Assembly: GCA_963578605.1 (NCBI GenBank)
Contig: CAUZEA010000167.1
Coordinates: 1 to 9,028, forward strand
From: JAKVCB01 sp963578605
GTDB taxonomy: Bacteria; Planctomycetota; Planctomycetia; Pirellulales; Lacipirellulaceae
Length of the DNA: 9,028 nucleotides
Reading direction: 5' to 3'
The notes beneath the pieces were generated by a model. That model had not been told where the DNA came from. It did no database searches and saw only the letters and a list, made by a program, of their open reading frames with translations. The translations under genes and the position numbers were made by a program. Below are positions 1-5,778 of this stretch, piece after piece (within the stretch, counting starts at the first letter, position 1; every line of letters starts with the position of its first letter).

Positions 1-48
1 ACGAAGCTTCTCAATAATCTGCTTGGTCGTGTGTCGGTTCTTCTTCAT
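1..48 (-). CDS. IS3-family transposase OrfA, N-terminal fragment
   Basis: Read on the minus strand from the ATG at 46-48, the sequence gives MKKNRHTTKQIIEKLR and stays open to the window edge. This is the typical start of the small first protein (OrfA) of IS3-family elements, whose N-terminal helix-turn-helix binds the element's ends. Only 16 codons are visible, so neither the OrfB integrase (DDE) part nor intactness can be judged. The call rests on the recognisable K-R/N-R-H-T-T-x-Q-I-I-x-K-L-R pattern. An IS3-like terminus just upstream (about 98-110) supports it. Confidence 0.75.
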   Translation of the reverse strand, partial: MKKNRHTTKQIIEKLR

Positions 49-110
49 CTGAGGAAATCCTTTCCGGGCTACGCCCGGATGCGATTCTCTCATAGACCTG
101 GATCAGTTAA
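1..110 (-). mobile_element. Left end of an IS3-type insertion sequence
   Basis: The element runs leftwards out of the window. Its outer end is probably near 110: the minus strand there reads TTAACTGATCCAGG, similar to the TG-A-A/T-CTGA-type termini of IS3 elements. About 50 bp lie between this end and the transposase ATG, which is normal spacing. That leader contains a perfect hairpin, TCCGGGC (63-69) and GCCCGGA (73-79) with a 3-nt loop, which could limit read-through from outside or act in transposase expression. The exact boundary, the other end and any target-site duplication cannot be seen, so the edge is approximate. Confidence 0.6.
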
Positions 111-139
111 AGGGGGGAAGCCCACTTGCCGCCGGTACT

Positions 140-190
140 GAGTTCGTATTGACCGCAGCCGACTACCTGGTGCTACTGATCTATATTCTT
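140..190 (+). pseudogene. Possible SSS symporter N-terminal remnant
   Basis: One plus-strand frame through 140-190 reads EFVLTAADYLVLLIYILDQ. The core T-A-A-D-Y-L-V-L-L-I-Y resembles the first residues of many planctomycete sodium:solute symporters, just before the first membrane helix. After that the frame diverges and runs into the sulfatase start region with no sodium-site motifs. It could be a fragment cut off by the adjacent IS, or chance in a short leucine-rich frame. Fewer than 15 residues match, so the call is weak. Confidence 0.2.
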
Positions 191-205
191 GACCAAGTCA
201 AATTC

Positions 206-210
206 GAGGA
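206..210 (+). promoter_or_regulatory. Ribosome binding site of the sulfatase gene
   Basis: GAGGA ends nine bases before the ATG at 220 and supports that start over the overlapping frame at 189. A perfect small inverted repeat, TTGAC-CAA-GTCAA (189-201), and an AT-rich TATATT (182-187) lie just upstream. They may be promoter or operator parts, but no well-spaced -35 hexamer was found. Confidence 0.5.
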
Positions 211-219
211 TCCCCAACG

Positions 220-1821
220 ATGTTGCGCTACTTCCGTTCATCATTTGTATTCATCCCCATTGCGCTAATGTTCGCGCCAAATCTTTACGGTCAGAAGGTG
301 GCAGACGAGTCGGCGGACCAGGCACAACGGCCGAATATCCTCTGGATCTGCCCCGATGGCCAGCGGTGGGACACCATTCGCAGCCTGGGGAATCCACACA
401 TTCGCACGCCCAACCTGGATCGGCTGGTGGCCACTGGCGTCACCTTCGAGCGGGCTTACTGCCAGTCGCCCATCTGTTCGCCAAGCCGTGCCGCCTTCCT
501 CACCGGCCGATATCCGTTCGCGACGGGTGTGCTCGGCAACGGCCAGGAATTTTTCCCCCCCGACGAGAGGTTAATCACTAGGACGCTGGCCGATGTCGGC
601 TACGACTGTGCGTTAGTGGGAAAGCTGCATCTCTCGGCGATCCGCGAGCGCCTCGGTAACGGCATACAACGAAATCGCGTCGAGCCCAGGCCCGACGACG
701 GGTACCGCGTATTTCACTGGGACCACCATCCTGGTTTTGAGGTCCGCGGTCACCGGGCGGAGTACTTGGACTGGGTGAATGCCCACGGGCAGGATTTCCG
801 CGAACTGCGGGCCCAAGGTAACGTCCCGCCCCATCTCCATCAGCCTGCCTGGTGCGCCGAGAAGGCGATCGAGTTCATTCGCGATGCCCGATCTCCCTGG
901 CTGTTGAGCTTCAACTGCTTTCAGCCTCATGGACCGTTGGATCTCCCAGCCGATTGGACCGAGTGGTTCGACGTGGATTCGGTTCCCGGTCCCGCATTCC
1001 AGGACAGCGACCTGACCATGCAGAACGAATACCTGAAAGATGTGGACTTCGTGTATCGTCCGATTGCGGCGCGCCGGCCGGACGAATGGAACCTGGCAGC
1101 TCTGGAAGGAGACCAGCGGGGCATAAGCCGAATAGCCGGCCATCCCATGAAGATTTACCAGGCAGCCTACTGGGCAACCATCGAGTTGGTTGACCGTCAG
1201 ATCGGGAGAATCCTGGATGTCCTTGAAGAGACGGGTCAGCTCGAAAACACGATCGTGATTTACCACAGCGACCATGGTTACCCGATTGGCGATCATGGGC
1301 TCATCGGATCGGGGTGCCGATTCTACGAAGGTTACGTACACGTGCCGTTTATCATCTCCTGGCCCGGCCATTTTCGGGAAGGGCTACGCGCCAAGGGTCT
1401 TGTCGAGTTGATCGACGTGACCCCGACATTGCTGGATGTTTTGGGCCTTCCCATCCCGGACAATATGCACGGTCAATCCCTGGTACCCGTGCTGAGCGGC
1501 GCAGGCGATCCGGACCGAATCAAGGAAGGAGTCCGCAGTGCGTGGTATCACGCCTACGAGGACTACCAGCCGAAAGGTTCGGATCGTCCTCCAATGAAGG
1601 GCACCTATGCTACGATGTATCGTACCGAGCGGTACAAGCTGGTCGTCTACCACGGACTGGAGATAGGTGAGTTGTACGACATGCAGGCGGACCCGAACGA
1701 GTTTCAGAACCTCTGGGATTCTCCCCAGCATGTCGACGTGAAACTCCGCTTGCTCAAGGCCAGCTTCGATAAGTCAATGCGTTCGATCGACCGAGGCCCC
1801 CGGCGGATTGGGTCCGCCTGA
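220..1821 (+). CDS. Exported formylglycine-type sulfatase (S1 family)
   Basis: Predicted sulfatase of 533 residues that would hydrolyse sulfate esters, most likely on a polysaccharide, outside the cytoplasm. Residues 1-24 form a signal peptide (basic start, hydrophobic core, cleavage near LYG|Q). C86 lies in ICSPSRAAFLTG, the C-x-P-S-R signature whose cysteine is converted to formylglycine by a sulfatase-maturating enzyme. The second signature, GYDCALVGKLHL, supplies K135 and H137. Metal-ligand candidates are D46 in CPDGQRWD and D351-H352 in YHSDHG. FYEGYVHVPFIISWPG (about 367-382) is the usual stretch after the active-site loop. Two positions are unusual: G47 stands where many relatives have Asp or Gln, and S364 in GLIGSGCRFYEG stands where Lys (GKG) is common. 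Length and the C-terminal YKLVVYHG and LYDMQADPNEFQNL region are normal for a complete enzyme. The substrate cannot be read from the sequence. Family confidence is high. Confidence 0.95.
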   Translation: MLRYFRSSFVFIPIALMFAPNLYGQKVADESADQAQRPNILWICPDGQRWDTIRSLGNPHIRTPNLDRLVATGVTFERAYCQSPICSPSRAAFLTGRYPFATGVLGNGQEFFPPDERLITRTLADVGYDCALVGKLHLSAIRERLGNGIQRNRVEPRPDDGYRVFHWDHHPGFEVRGHRAEYLDWVNAHGQDFRELRAQGNVPPHLHQPAWCAEKAIEFIRDARSPWLLSFNCFQPHGPLDLPADWTEWFDVDSVPGPAFQDSDLTMQNEYLKDVDFVYRPIAARRPDEWNLAALEGDQRGISRIAGHPMKIYQAAYWATIELVDRQIGRILDVLEETGQLENTIVIYHSDHGYPIGDHGLIGSGCRFYEGYVHVPFIISWPGHFREGLRAKGLVELIDVTPTLLDVLGLPIPDNMHGQSLVPVLSGAGDPDRIKEGVRSAWYHAYEDYQPKGSDRPPMKGTYATMYRTERYKLVVYHGLEIGELYDMQADPNEFQNLWDSPQHVDVKLRLLKASFDKSMRSIDRGPRRIGSA

Positions 1822-2000
1822 AACCACTCGTTTCCATTCAAGTTGGAGTCACACGATGTGGATAGATGGGTAAAATCCAACAAAGAAACCGTCCAAATAC
1901 TGTATCGTGAAATGATCGTTTTAGTGTGGGCTCTGGTTTCCTCCAAGGAATCATTGGCCCTGATGGATTCCCCTCCTATCCTTGATTACGGATCACCGTC

Positions 2001-2018
2001 AGAATGCAAAGAATGCAA
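2001..2018. repeat. 9-bp exact tandem repeat
   Basis: AGAATGCAA occurs twice without a gap (2001-2009 and 2010-2018), about 120 bp upstream of the sialidase-like start. It could be a paired protein-binding site or a simple slippage product. Confidence 0.85.
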
Positions 2019-2056
2019 TTCGTCTAGTCATTTCCAGCAGTCGCTCACGCCCCGTT

Positions 2057-2100
2057 CAGGGCACCCTGTGTGCATGGACAGGGCACCCTGTGTGCATGGA
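2057..2100. repeat. 22-bp exact tandem duplication
   Basis: Two identical 22-bp units abut (2057-2078 and 2079-2100), ending 37 bp before the downstream ATG. Each unit opens with CAGGG-CA-CCCTG, a near-palindrome with 5-bp arms, then GTGTGCATGGA. The symmetric half and the position suggest a candidate duplicated operator. A recent replication-slippage duplication with no function is equally possible. Exact identity means the duplication is recent or maintained. Confidence 0.9.
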
Positions 2101-2137
2101 ATTGGGTCGCAGCGAAAACTTATGAGGGCAAAGTATC

Positions 2138-3424
2138 ATGAAACGTCGACAATTCATTCAGACAGCCGTGGGCTCCTCATTAGCTGCTCAGCTTGGTGGG
2201 ACGCTCGCCCGGGCACAGCAGAAGCAGTCGGGAAAACAACGTTCGTCTTCCTCAACAAATACCGGGCATGAATCATTCTTGCTGCCTATATCCCCCCGCG
2301 TTAAGGAGACCAGTATCATCGCATTGGCGGACGAAGGTGTTGCCGCAATCTATGGCAGCGTTCTGGCCGGCGATAACTCGAAGATCCTGATGAAAGTCTC
2401 CGCCGATCGGGGACGTACCTGGTCGGACGCGGAGCCAATACGTACGAAGGCCCCTTATGGCAACCAGGTGACCGGATCTCGAGTCAGCCCGGCGCGACTG
2501 AAATCCGGGGCGATTGGGATCATTTACACCGGCCCGAGGGTTAGACGAGGTCGTGACGGAACGCTCTGGTTCAGCAAATCCACCGACGAGGGCAAAACCT
2601 GGTTGGAGCCGACGGCGATCGATCCCTATTTCGCCGTCATGAATAATGATAATGCCCGGGTCCTACGTAGTGGCCGCATCCTGGCGCCAGTTTTCCATTG
2701 GATCAGCCCCTTTTCCGGGGGTGAGTCTGAACATGAGGACAACAACCTATGCTATTGTTGGGTCTACTACTCCGACGATGAAGGGCAGACCTGGAACCGC
2801 AGCCTAAGCGAACTGCTCGTCGGCAAGAACAAAGGGCGCGATGGCTGGTATCATTTCGAGGAGCCGGTGGTCGAGGAGACCAAAAAGGACGGACACTTGA
2901 TCATGTACGGCCGCACGGAGATGGGCCGGCAATACATCAGCACCTCGCAGGACGGGGGAGTGGTGTGGACGTGGCCCAAGCCCGGCCCGCTGGCCTCGTC
3001 ATACGCCCGAACCCAGCTCAAGCGAATCCCCCAAACCGGTGATCTGTTGGCCATCTGGAGCCAGGCAAGTACGGAGGAGATCCTTGCCGGCGTTCAGCGG
3101 TGCCGCCTCTCTTGCGCCATCTCTAAGGACGACGGTGTCACTTGGGAGCATTTTCGGAACCTTGAATCGCTCGATGATACAACCCGGATTGAGCCGCCGC
3201 CGGCCGAGCCCATCACCGTCTATCGCATGGACACCTTCGCTTATCGACAGCCGGTGGACCGGCGCCGGTATCACCGGGCGCCAGGAGCGGTGCGGGTCAG
3301 CTATGCCAGCGTGGCCTTCATCGGCGACGAAGTGTTGATCACGTACGATTTTTCGAACAACAACTCGTCCCAACACGGCACAAAACTACGCATCCTGCCG
3401 GTCCAATGGTTCTACGAAGCATAG
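2138..3424 (+). CDS. Tat-exported sialidase-like BNR/Asp-box protein
   Basis: Predicted secreted six-bladed beta-propeller of the BNR_2/exo-sialidase type, 428 residues. The N-terminus MKRRQFIQTAVGSSLAAQLG carries a twin-arginine motif (R3-R4-Q-F-I) and ends in ARA|QQ near residue 27, so Tat export of a folded protein is likely. Five Asp boxes (S-x-D-x-G-x-x-W) are visible: SADRGRTW (88-95), STDEGKTW (148-155), SDDEGQTW (212-219), SQDGGVVW (270-277) and SKDDGVTW (329-336). The stretch FEEPVVEETKKDGHLIMYGRTEMG (split here as residues 240-253 and 254-263) matches the family's typical E-P-x-V-V-E, D-G-x-L-x-M and R-T block, which holds catalytic-site residues in true sialidases. Many planctomycete members of this family are untested, so neuraminidase activity is not established; another glycosidase or lyase-like role is possible. 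It lies 316 bp behind the sulfatase on the same strand and is followed by convergent pseudogene DNA. Confidence 0.85.
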   Translation: MKRRQFIQTAVGSSLAAQLGGTLARAQQKQSGKQRSSSSTNTGHESFLLPISPRVKETSIIALADEGVAAIYGSVLAGDNSKILMKVSADRGRTWSDAEPIRTKAPYGNQVTGSRVSPARLKSGAIGIIYTGPRVRRGRDGTLWFSKSTDEGKTWLEPTAIDPYFAVMNNDNARVLRSGRILAPVFHWISPFSGGESEHEDNNLCYCWVYYSDDEGQTWNRSLSELLVGKNKGRDGWYHFEEPVVEETKKDGHLIMYGRTEMGRQYISTSQDGGVVWTWPKPGPLASSYARTQLKRIPQTGDLLAIWSQASTEEILAGVQRCRLSCAISKDDGVTWEHFRNLESLDDTTRIEPPPAEPITVYRMDTFAYRQPVDRRRYHRAPGAVRVSYASVAFIGDEVLITYDFSNNNSSQHGTKLRILPVQWFYEA

Positions 3425-3510
3425 CGTGCCGGGTTGATGTGCACGCCCCGACCGCGTGACGACGGAGTTTTTGGCCTGCCGCGGAGGCTTCGAGTATGTG
3501 ATCGGACGCC

Positions 3511-4096
3511 TTACACCTCTTCCTTGGCATCTTTGAACAAGAACGCACCATCGACGCGAAGCACTTCCGCGGTAATGTAGACCCATGGCCAGTGTTTGCG
3601 GCCCGGCGAGGTGCCGGCAAATCTCCGTTCAAGTGCGACCTGCGGTGCGCGGCCGAATTCTCCCATGCAGACCAACAGGGTCTCGTCCAATAAACCTCGT
3701 TCGTCCAAGTCCTCCACAATCGCTGAAAAACTCATGTCGAACCGTGGCAACAGGTGCACCTTCATCGCCTGGAAAATGTCGTTGTGCGTGTCCCAACCGT
3801 ATTGATCGGCAACCTCGGGCGATCGGTCTTGACCTCGGTTCGTGTGATTCCAGATGACCGTAACGAGCGGCACGCCGGCCTCCACCAGTCGCCGAGCCGG
3901 CAGACACGCTTGACCGGAGCGATGGCGACCATAGCGATCTCAGAGTTTCGCCGGTTCCGCGTTCAGGTTGAATGCCTCGCGGCATTGGCGTGAAGAGAGC
4001 ATCTCGTACGCCTGTCGATAAAGATAGTTCCGATCCAGCGCGTCACGGTGGCAACCCATCGTGGTGCAGTGTCTCTCCAGCGTTTCTTTCAGCAAG
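3511..4096 (-). pseudogene. Decayed C-terminal part of a DUF1501 gene
   Basis: One minus-strand frame, from about 4096 down to the TAA at 3511-3513, keeps clear DUF1501 features: RNYLYRQAYEMLSSRQCREAF, DRYGRHRSGQACLPARRLVEAGVPLVTV (given in two runs: up to LPARRL and from VEAGVPLVTV), QYGWDTHNDIF, LDERGLLDETLLVCMGEFGR and GRKHWPW. DUF1501 proteins are exported, sulfatase-fold-related proteins of roughly 450-480 residues, typically paired with DUF1553/PSD1 cytochrome proteins in planctomycetes. Only about 190 codons remain here. A TGA (3940-3942) replaces the Arg expected in A-K-L-R-D-R-Y-G. The 5' half is absent, and the last 22 residues no longer match DUF1501. The longest surviving frame would start at the ATG at 3885. 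I infer a non-functional relic. The partner gene is also missing. Confidence 0.8.
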
Positions 4097-4133
4097 AGCC
4101 GCTCGGCCAATCGCTCGACTGGCCGAGGCGGCT
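4097..4133. other. Strong stem-loop, terminator-like
   Basis: AGCCG-CTCGGCCA (4097-4109) pairs with TGGCCGAG-g-CGGCT (4120-4133), a 13-bp GC-rich stem with one bulged G and a 10-nt loop. On the plus strand it is followed by TTTCTT, so it could act as an intrinsic terminator there; on the minus strand it could stop transcripts from the aldolase gene, though the U-tract is poor. It sits at the upstream limit of recognisable DUF1501 sequence. Confidence 0.5.
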
Positions 4134-4148
4134 TTCTTCAGAATCACT

Positions 4149-4179
4149 TTGGCAAGCTCCGCGAAGCGGAACTTGCCAA
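4149..4179. other. Long near-perfect stem-loop
   Basis: TTGGCAAGCTCCGC (4149-4162) and GCGGAACTTGCCAA (4166-4179) form a 14-bp stem with a single mismatch (C opposite A in the DNA, G-U in one transcript) and a GAA loop. There is no T-tract on either side. It could be a REP-like palindromic element, an mRNA 3'-end structure, or a mobile-element end. Confidence 0.6.
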
Positions 4180-4212
4180 TGATCGGTTCAGCTGTGTGCT
4201 TCCCCCCTGATT

Positions 4213-4230
4213 CAAGCGTATCAACGCTTG
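4213..4230. other. 7-bp hairpin downstream of the aldolase gene
   Basis: CAAGCGT (4213-4219) and ACGCTTG (4224-4230) form a perfect stem with a 4-nt loop, about 30 bases past the minus-strand stop codon at 4259-4261. No U-tract follows, so a terminator role is uncertain. Confidence 0.45.
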
Positions 4231-4260
4231 GCTGACATGGAACTTGCTGACATGGAACTT
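4231..4260. repeat. 15-bp exact tandem repeat at the aldolase stop codon
   Basis: GCTGACATGGAACTT is present twice head to tail (4231-4245 and 4246-4260). The outer copy overlaps the last bases of the aldolase stop codon. It looks like a slippage duplication or an insertion scar. Confidence 0.85.
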
Positions 4261-5203
4261 AAAAGTTCTCCTCGGCAATTTCGGGAGCCCAGTATTCTTC
4301 AAATGCGCGCTTTAACTCCATTTGCAATTGTTCAGATACCGGATAATAGGGGGCACGTGTACAGCCTGAGTCTTCGAGCCATCCTGTGATGGCCGCCCGG
4401 GCTTTTCCTACGATCCCATGGCGATACCCGGCCTCACGTATTGACCTGAGATGCTTGGATTCCCAATCGAGCAGCTTCTTGTGATACCCAGTTGCCGTAT
4501 CCCAGTTACCGTCCTTGCAGGCATTCATATACTGGATGTGCCATTGCGGCAATGTGTTGACCCAGTAGCTATAACATCCCTTTGCCCCAAGCATCATGGC
4601 CACTGCCATGCTCGGATCCGTGGTGAAATGGGCAAGATAACCGGAGTTATTCATGATCTCCGTAAGTTCACCAATGACCGATGTCGCTAACTTGGAGCCG
4701 ATAAACTGGTCGGGAAATAACTTTGCAAGATGATCATAATCCGCACCAGTTAAAGGAGGACCGCAACGCGGGTGAGCGTAGTGCACCCAGCGTGCTTCCG
4801 GTACCGCTTCGGCCAGATCTTCCCAAAATCGGTCGATGTCAGGTTTTGCCAAGGGCATAAAAAAGGGAAAGGCCACATGGAAATTAGGGATACCGACTTC
4901 ACACGCTATTTTGATCCGATCAATAATTCCCTGGGTGGAACTCCAGGTGACTCCCATTGCGGCATCGACTCCTGTCGACTCCATGGCCTCACTAAAAATC
5001 CCAGCCAGCTGCTGAAATTCATCCCGCTCGATAGCATAAAACTCACCGTCGCTATCGGTTGTATAGATGCCGCCCACCCCCGCCGCCGCTAATTTCTGGC
5101 AATTGCGTCGAAGTATACCCGTGTCAATGCTTCCCTGGTCTGTCCACGGAGTCGCCACCGCCGACCAGAGCCCCCGAAGCGTGTTCCTGTCCAAAGCTCT
5201 CAT
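4259..5203 (-). CDS. Divergent DapA/NanA-family Schiff-base aldolase
   Basis: Predicted cytoplasmic class I aldolase/lyase of the dihydrodipicolinate synthase / N-acetylneuraminate lyase superfamily, 314 residues, the usual length for this TIM-barrel family. K171 in QFIGSKLATS aligns with the Schiff-base lysine (GIKEATG in DapA). Y142 in VHYAHPRCG aligns with the catalytic tyrosine of YNVPxRTG. The substrate-carboxylate loop is altered: IYTTDSDGEFYAIERDE (46-62) replaces the common GTTGE or GSTGE. F114-F115 stand where DapA has the Tyr-Tyr pair that relays protons between subunits. The reaction is therefore probably pyruvate-forming cleavage of a sugar acid rather than lysine synthesis, but the substrate is unknown. 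With a sialidase-like gene and an SSS symporter nearby, sialic or keto-deoxy sugar acids are candidates. The start at 5203 lacks a good Shine-Dalgarno site. Sampled lines of this gene are near 45% GC against about 60% in neighbours, hinting at separate acquisition. Confidence 0.85.
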   Translation of the reverse strand: MRALDRNTLRGLWSAVATPWTDQGSIDTGILRRNCQKLAAAGVGGIYTTDSDGEFYAIERDEFQQLAGIFSEAMESTGVDAAMGVTWSSTQGIIDRIKIACEVGIPNFHVAFPFFMPLAKPDIDRFWEDLAEAVPEARWVHYAHPRCGPPLTGADYDHLAKLFPDQFIGSKLATSVIGELTEIMNNSGYLAHFTTDPSMAVAMMLGAKGCYSYWVNTLPQWHIQYMNACKDGNWDTATGYHKKLLDWESKHLRSIREAGYRHGIVGKARAAITGWLEDSGCTRAPYYPVSEQLQMELKRAFEEYWAPEIAEENF

Positions 5204-5612
5204 TGTCTGTAGAAATATTTAGCAGGGGTTCATGGAATGTTGGTGAAGTAGCCGCTGTCTGATCGTCTTTGTAGATCTGGACAGTTTTCTAACATATTTC
5301 ACCGTCTCATGAGTCAAACAGTCTATCGCAACTTTTTCTTTGGGAATGAGAATAGCATGAGGTGTTTTACTATACATTTTACTATTTGAATGCTGCAATC
5401 CGCTGGCAGGAGCGGCTTTCGGTTCCCTGAATCCCGAAATTCGTCATGAAAAGCAGCTCGCCACTTCCTGTTTCCTTTGCCGTGATTCTCACAATTAACG
5501 GATCGTGATTTCAGCCCCCATCGCCCTATTCATTTAGCCGACCGTTCCGATTTTTCAAGATTCTTCCGGGGTTTTGATTCATTTGTCTTGCGTTACCGGC
5601 CCACGTCGGGGC
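5204..5612. other. AT-rich regulatory gap upstream of the aldolase
   Basis: No gene is seen here. The stretch 5270-5395 is distinctly AT-rich and holds the candidate aldolase promoter. A small hairpin, CCGCT (5400-5404) and AGCGG (5411-5415), lies just upstream of that promoter without a T-tract. The rest, 5420-5612, shows no motif I can support; an open minus-strand frame across it continues into the symporter in a shadow frame. Confidence 0.5.
5369..5398 (-). promoter_or_regulatory. Candidate sigma-70 promoter of the aldolase gene
   Basis: On the minus strand TTGCAG (5393-5398) and TATAGT (5369-5374) are separated by 18 bp. The -10 is close to consensus, the -35 only half. Transcription would begin near 5362, giving a leader of about 160 nt. 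A 9-bp direct repeat, TTTTACTAT at 5365-5373 and 5377-5385 with a 12-bp period, covers the -10 and spacer and might bind a regulator. Confidence 0.35.
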
Positions 5613-5778
5613 CGGTTCGACCTTCGGAAGTTTGCGTCGATAACAATCACGCACCTGTTCCAGCGGGAACGGCCCGAGCGCCGCTAACGATGTGCAAGTC
5701 AACTCAGCAATCGCGCCGCTCTCTGCGCCAAAACAGGCCCACCAGGCCTGTCGTAAACAGCAAGCCGGCCCGCCGTTC
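5613..5778. repeat. 166-bp direct repeat, left copy
   Basis: Aligns without gaps to 7575-7740 in the same orientation, with 31 mismatches by hand count (about 81% identity) and a 21-bp identical block at 5728-5748. It corresponds to the last 75 bp of the PEP-CTERM gene's reading frame plus 91 bp beyond its stop. Similarity ends abruptly on both sides; the right edge coincides with the symporter's stop codon at 5777-5779. Confidence 0.9.
5704..5778 (-). pseudogene. Degenerate PEP-CTERM tail behind the symporter gene
   Basis: On the minus strand this gives IERRAGLLFTTGLVGLFW then RRERRDC and a TGA at 5704-5706. It matches, position for position, the PEPGAALLFMTGLVGLFW and KRERCDG tail of the surface protein ending at 7666. 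The membrane segment and the Arg-rich end are kept, but the sorting signal itself is lost (V-P-E-P-G has become A-I-E-R-R). No start codon or passenger domain is attached. I read it as a stranded 3' end of a duplicated PEP-CTERM gene. Confidence 0.7.

Larger units (their letters stand above)
1822..2137. other. Intergenic region upstream of the sialidase-like gene
   Basis: This 316-bp gap between two plus-strand genes holds no convincing gene. A frame open from 1843 to 2271 mostly overlaps the sialidase-like gene out of frame and resembles no family. No clear terminator hairpin follows the sulfatase. The region is notable for two exact tandem duplications, at 2001-2018 and 2057-2100. A weak GAGG (2124-2127) may serve as the ribosome binding site for the ATG at 2138. 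Confidence 0.6.

Noticed and set aside
613..1371. Long minus-strand open frame (252 codons) inside the sulfatase gene
   Set aside because: It is antisense to a gene with clear motifs, has no family features, and such shadow frames are common in GC-rich DNA.
2057..2100. Tandem 22-bp units as a possible CRISPR
   Set aside because: The two units abut with no spacer and there are only two; no cas genes are present.
1843..2271. Plus-strand frame of 142 codons covering the intergenic gap
   Set aside because: It has no ribosome binding site or recognisable motif, runs through tandem repeats and overlaps the sialidase-like gene out of frame.
105..4210. Shared GGGGGGAAGC near the IS end (112-121) and, inverted, at 4198-4207
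   Set aside because: The flanking bases do not align beyond this G-run, so it is too short to claim a second IS end.
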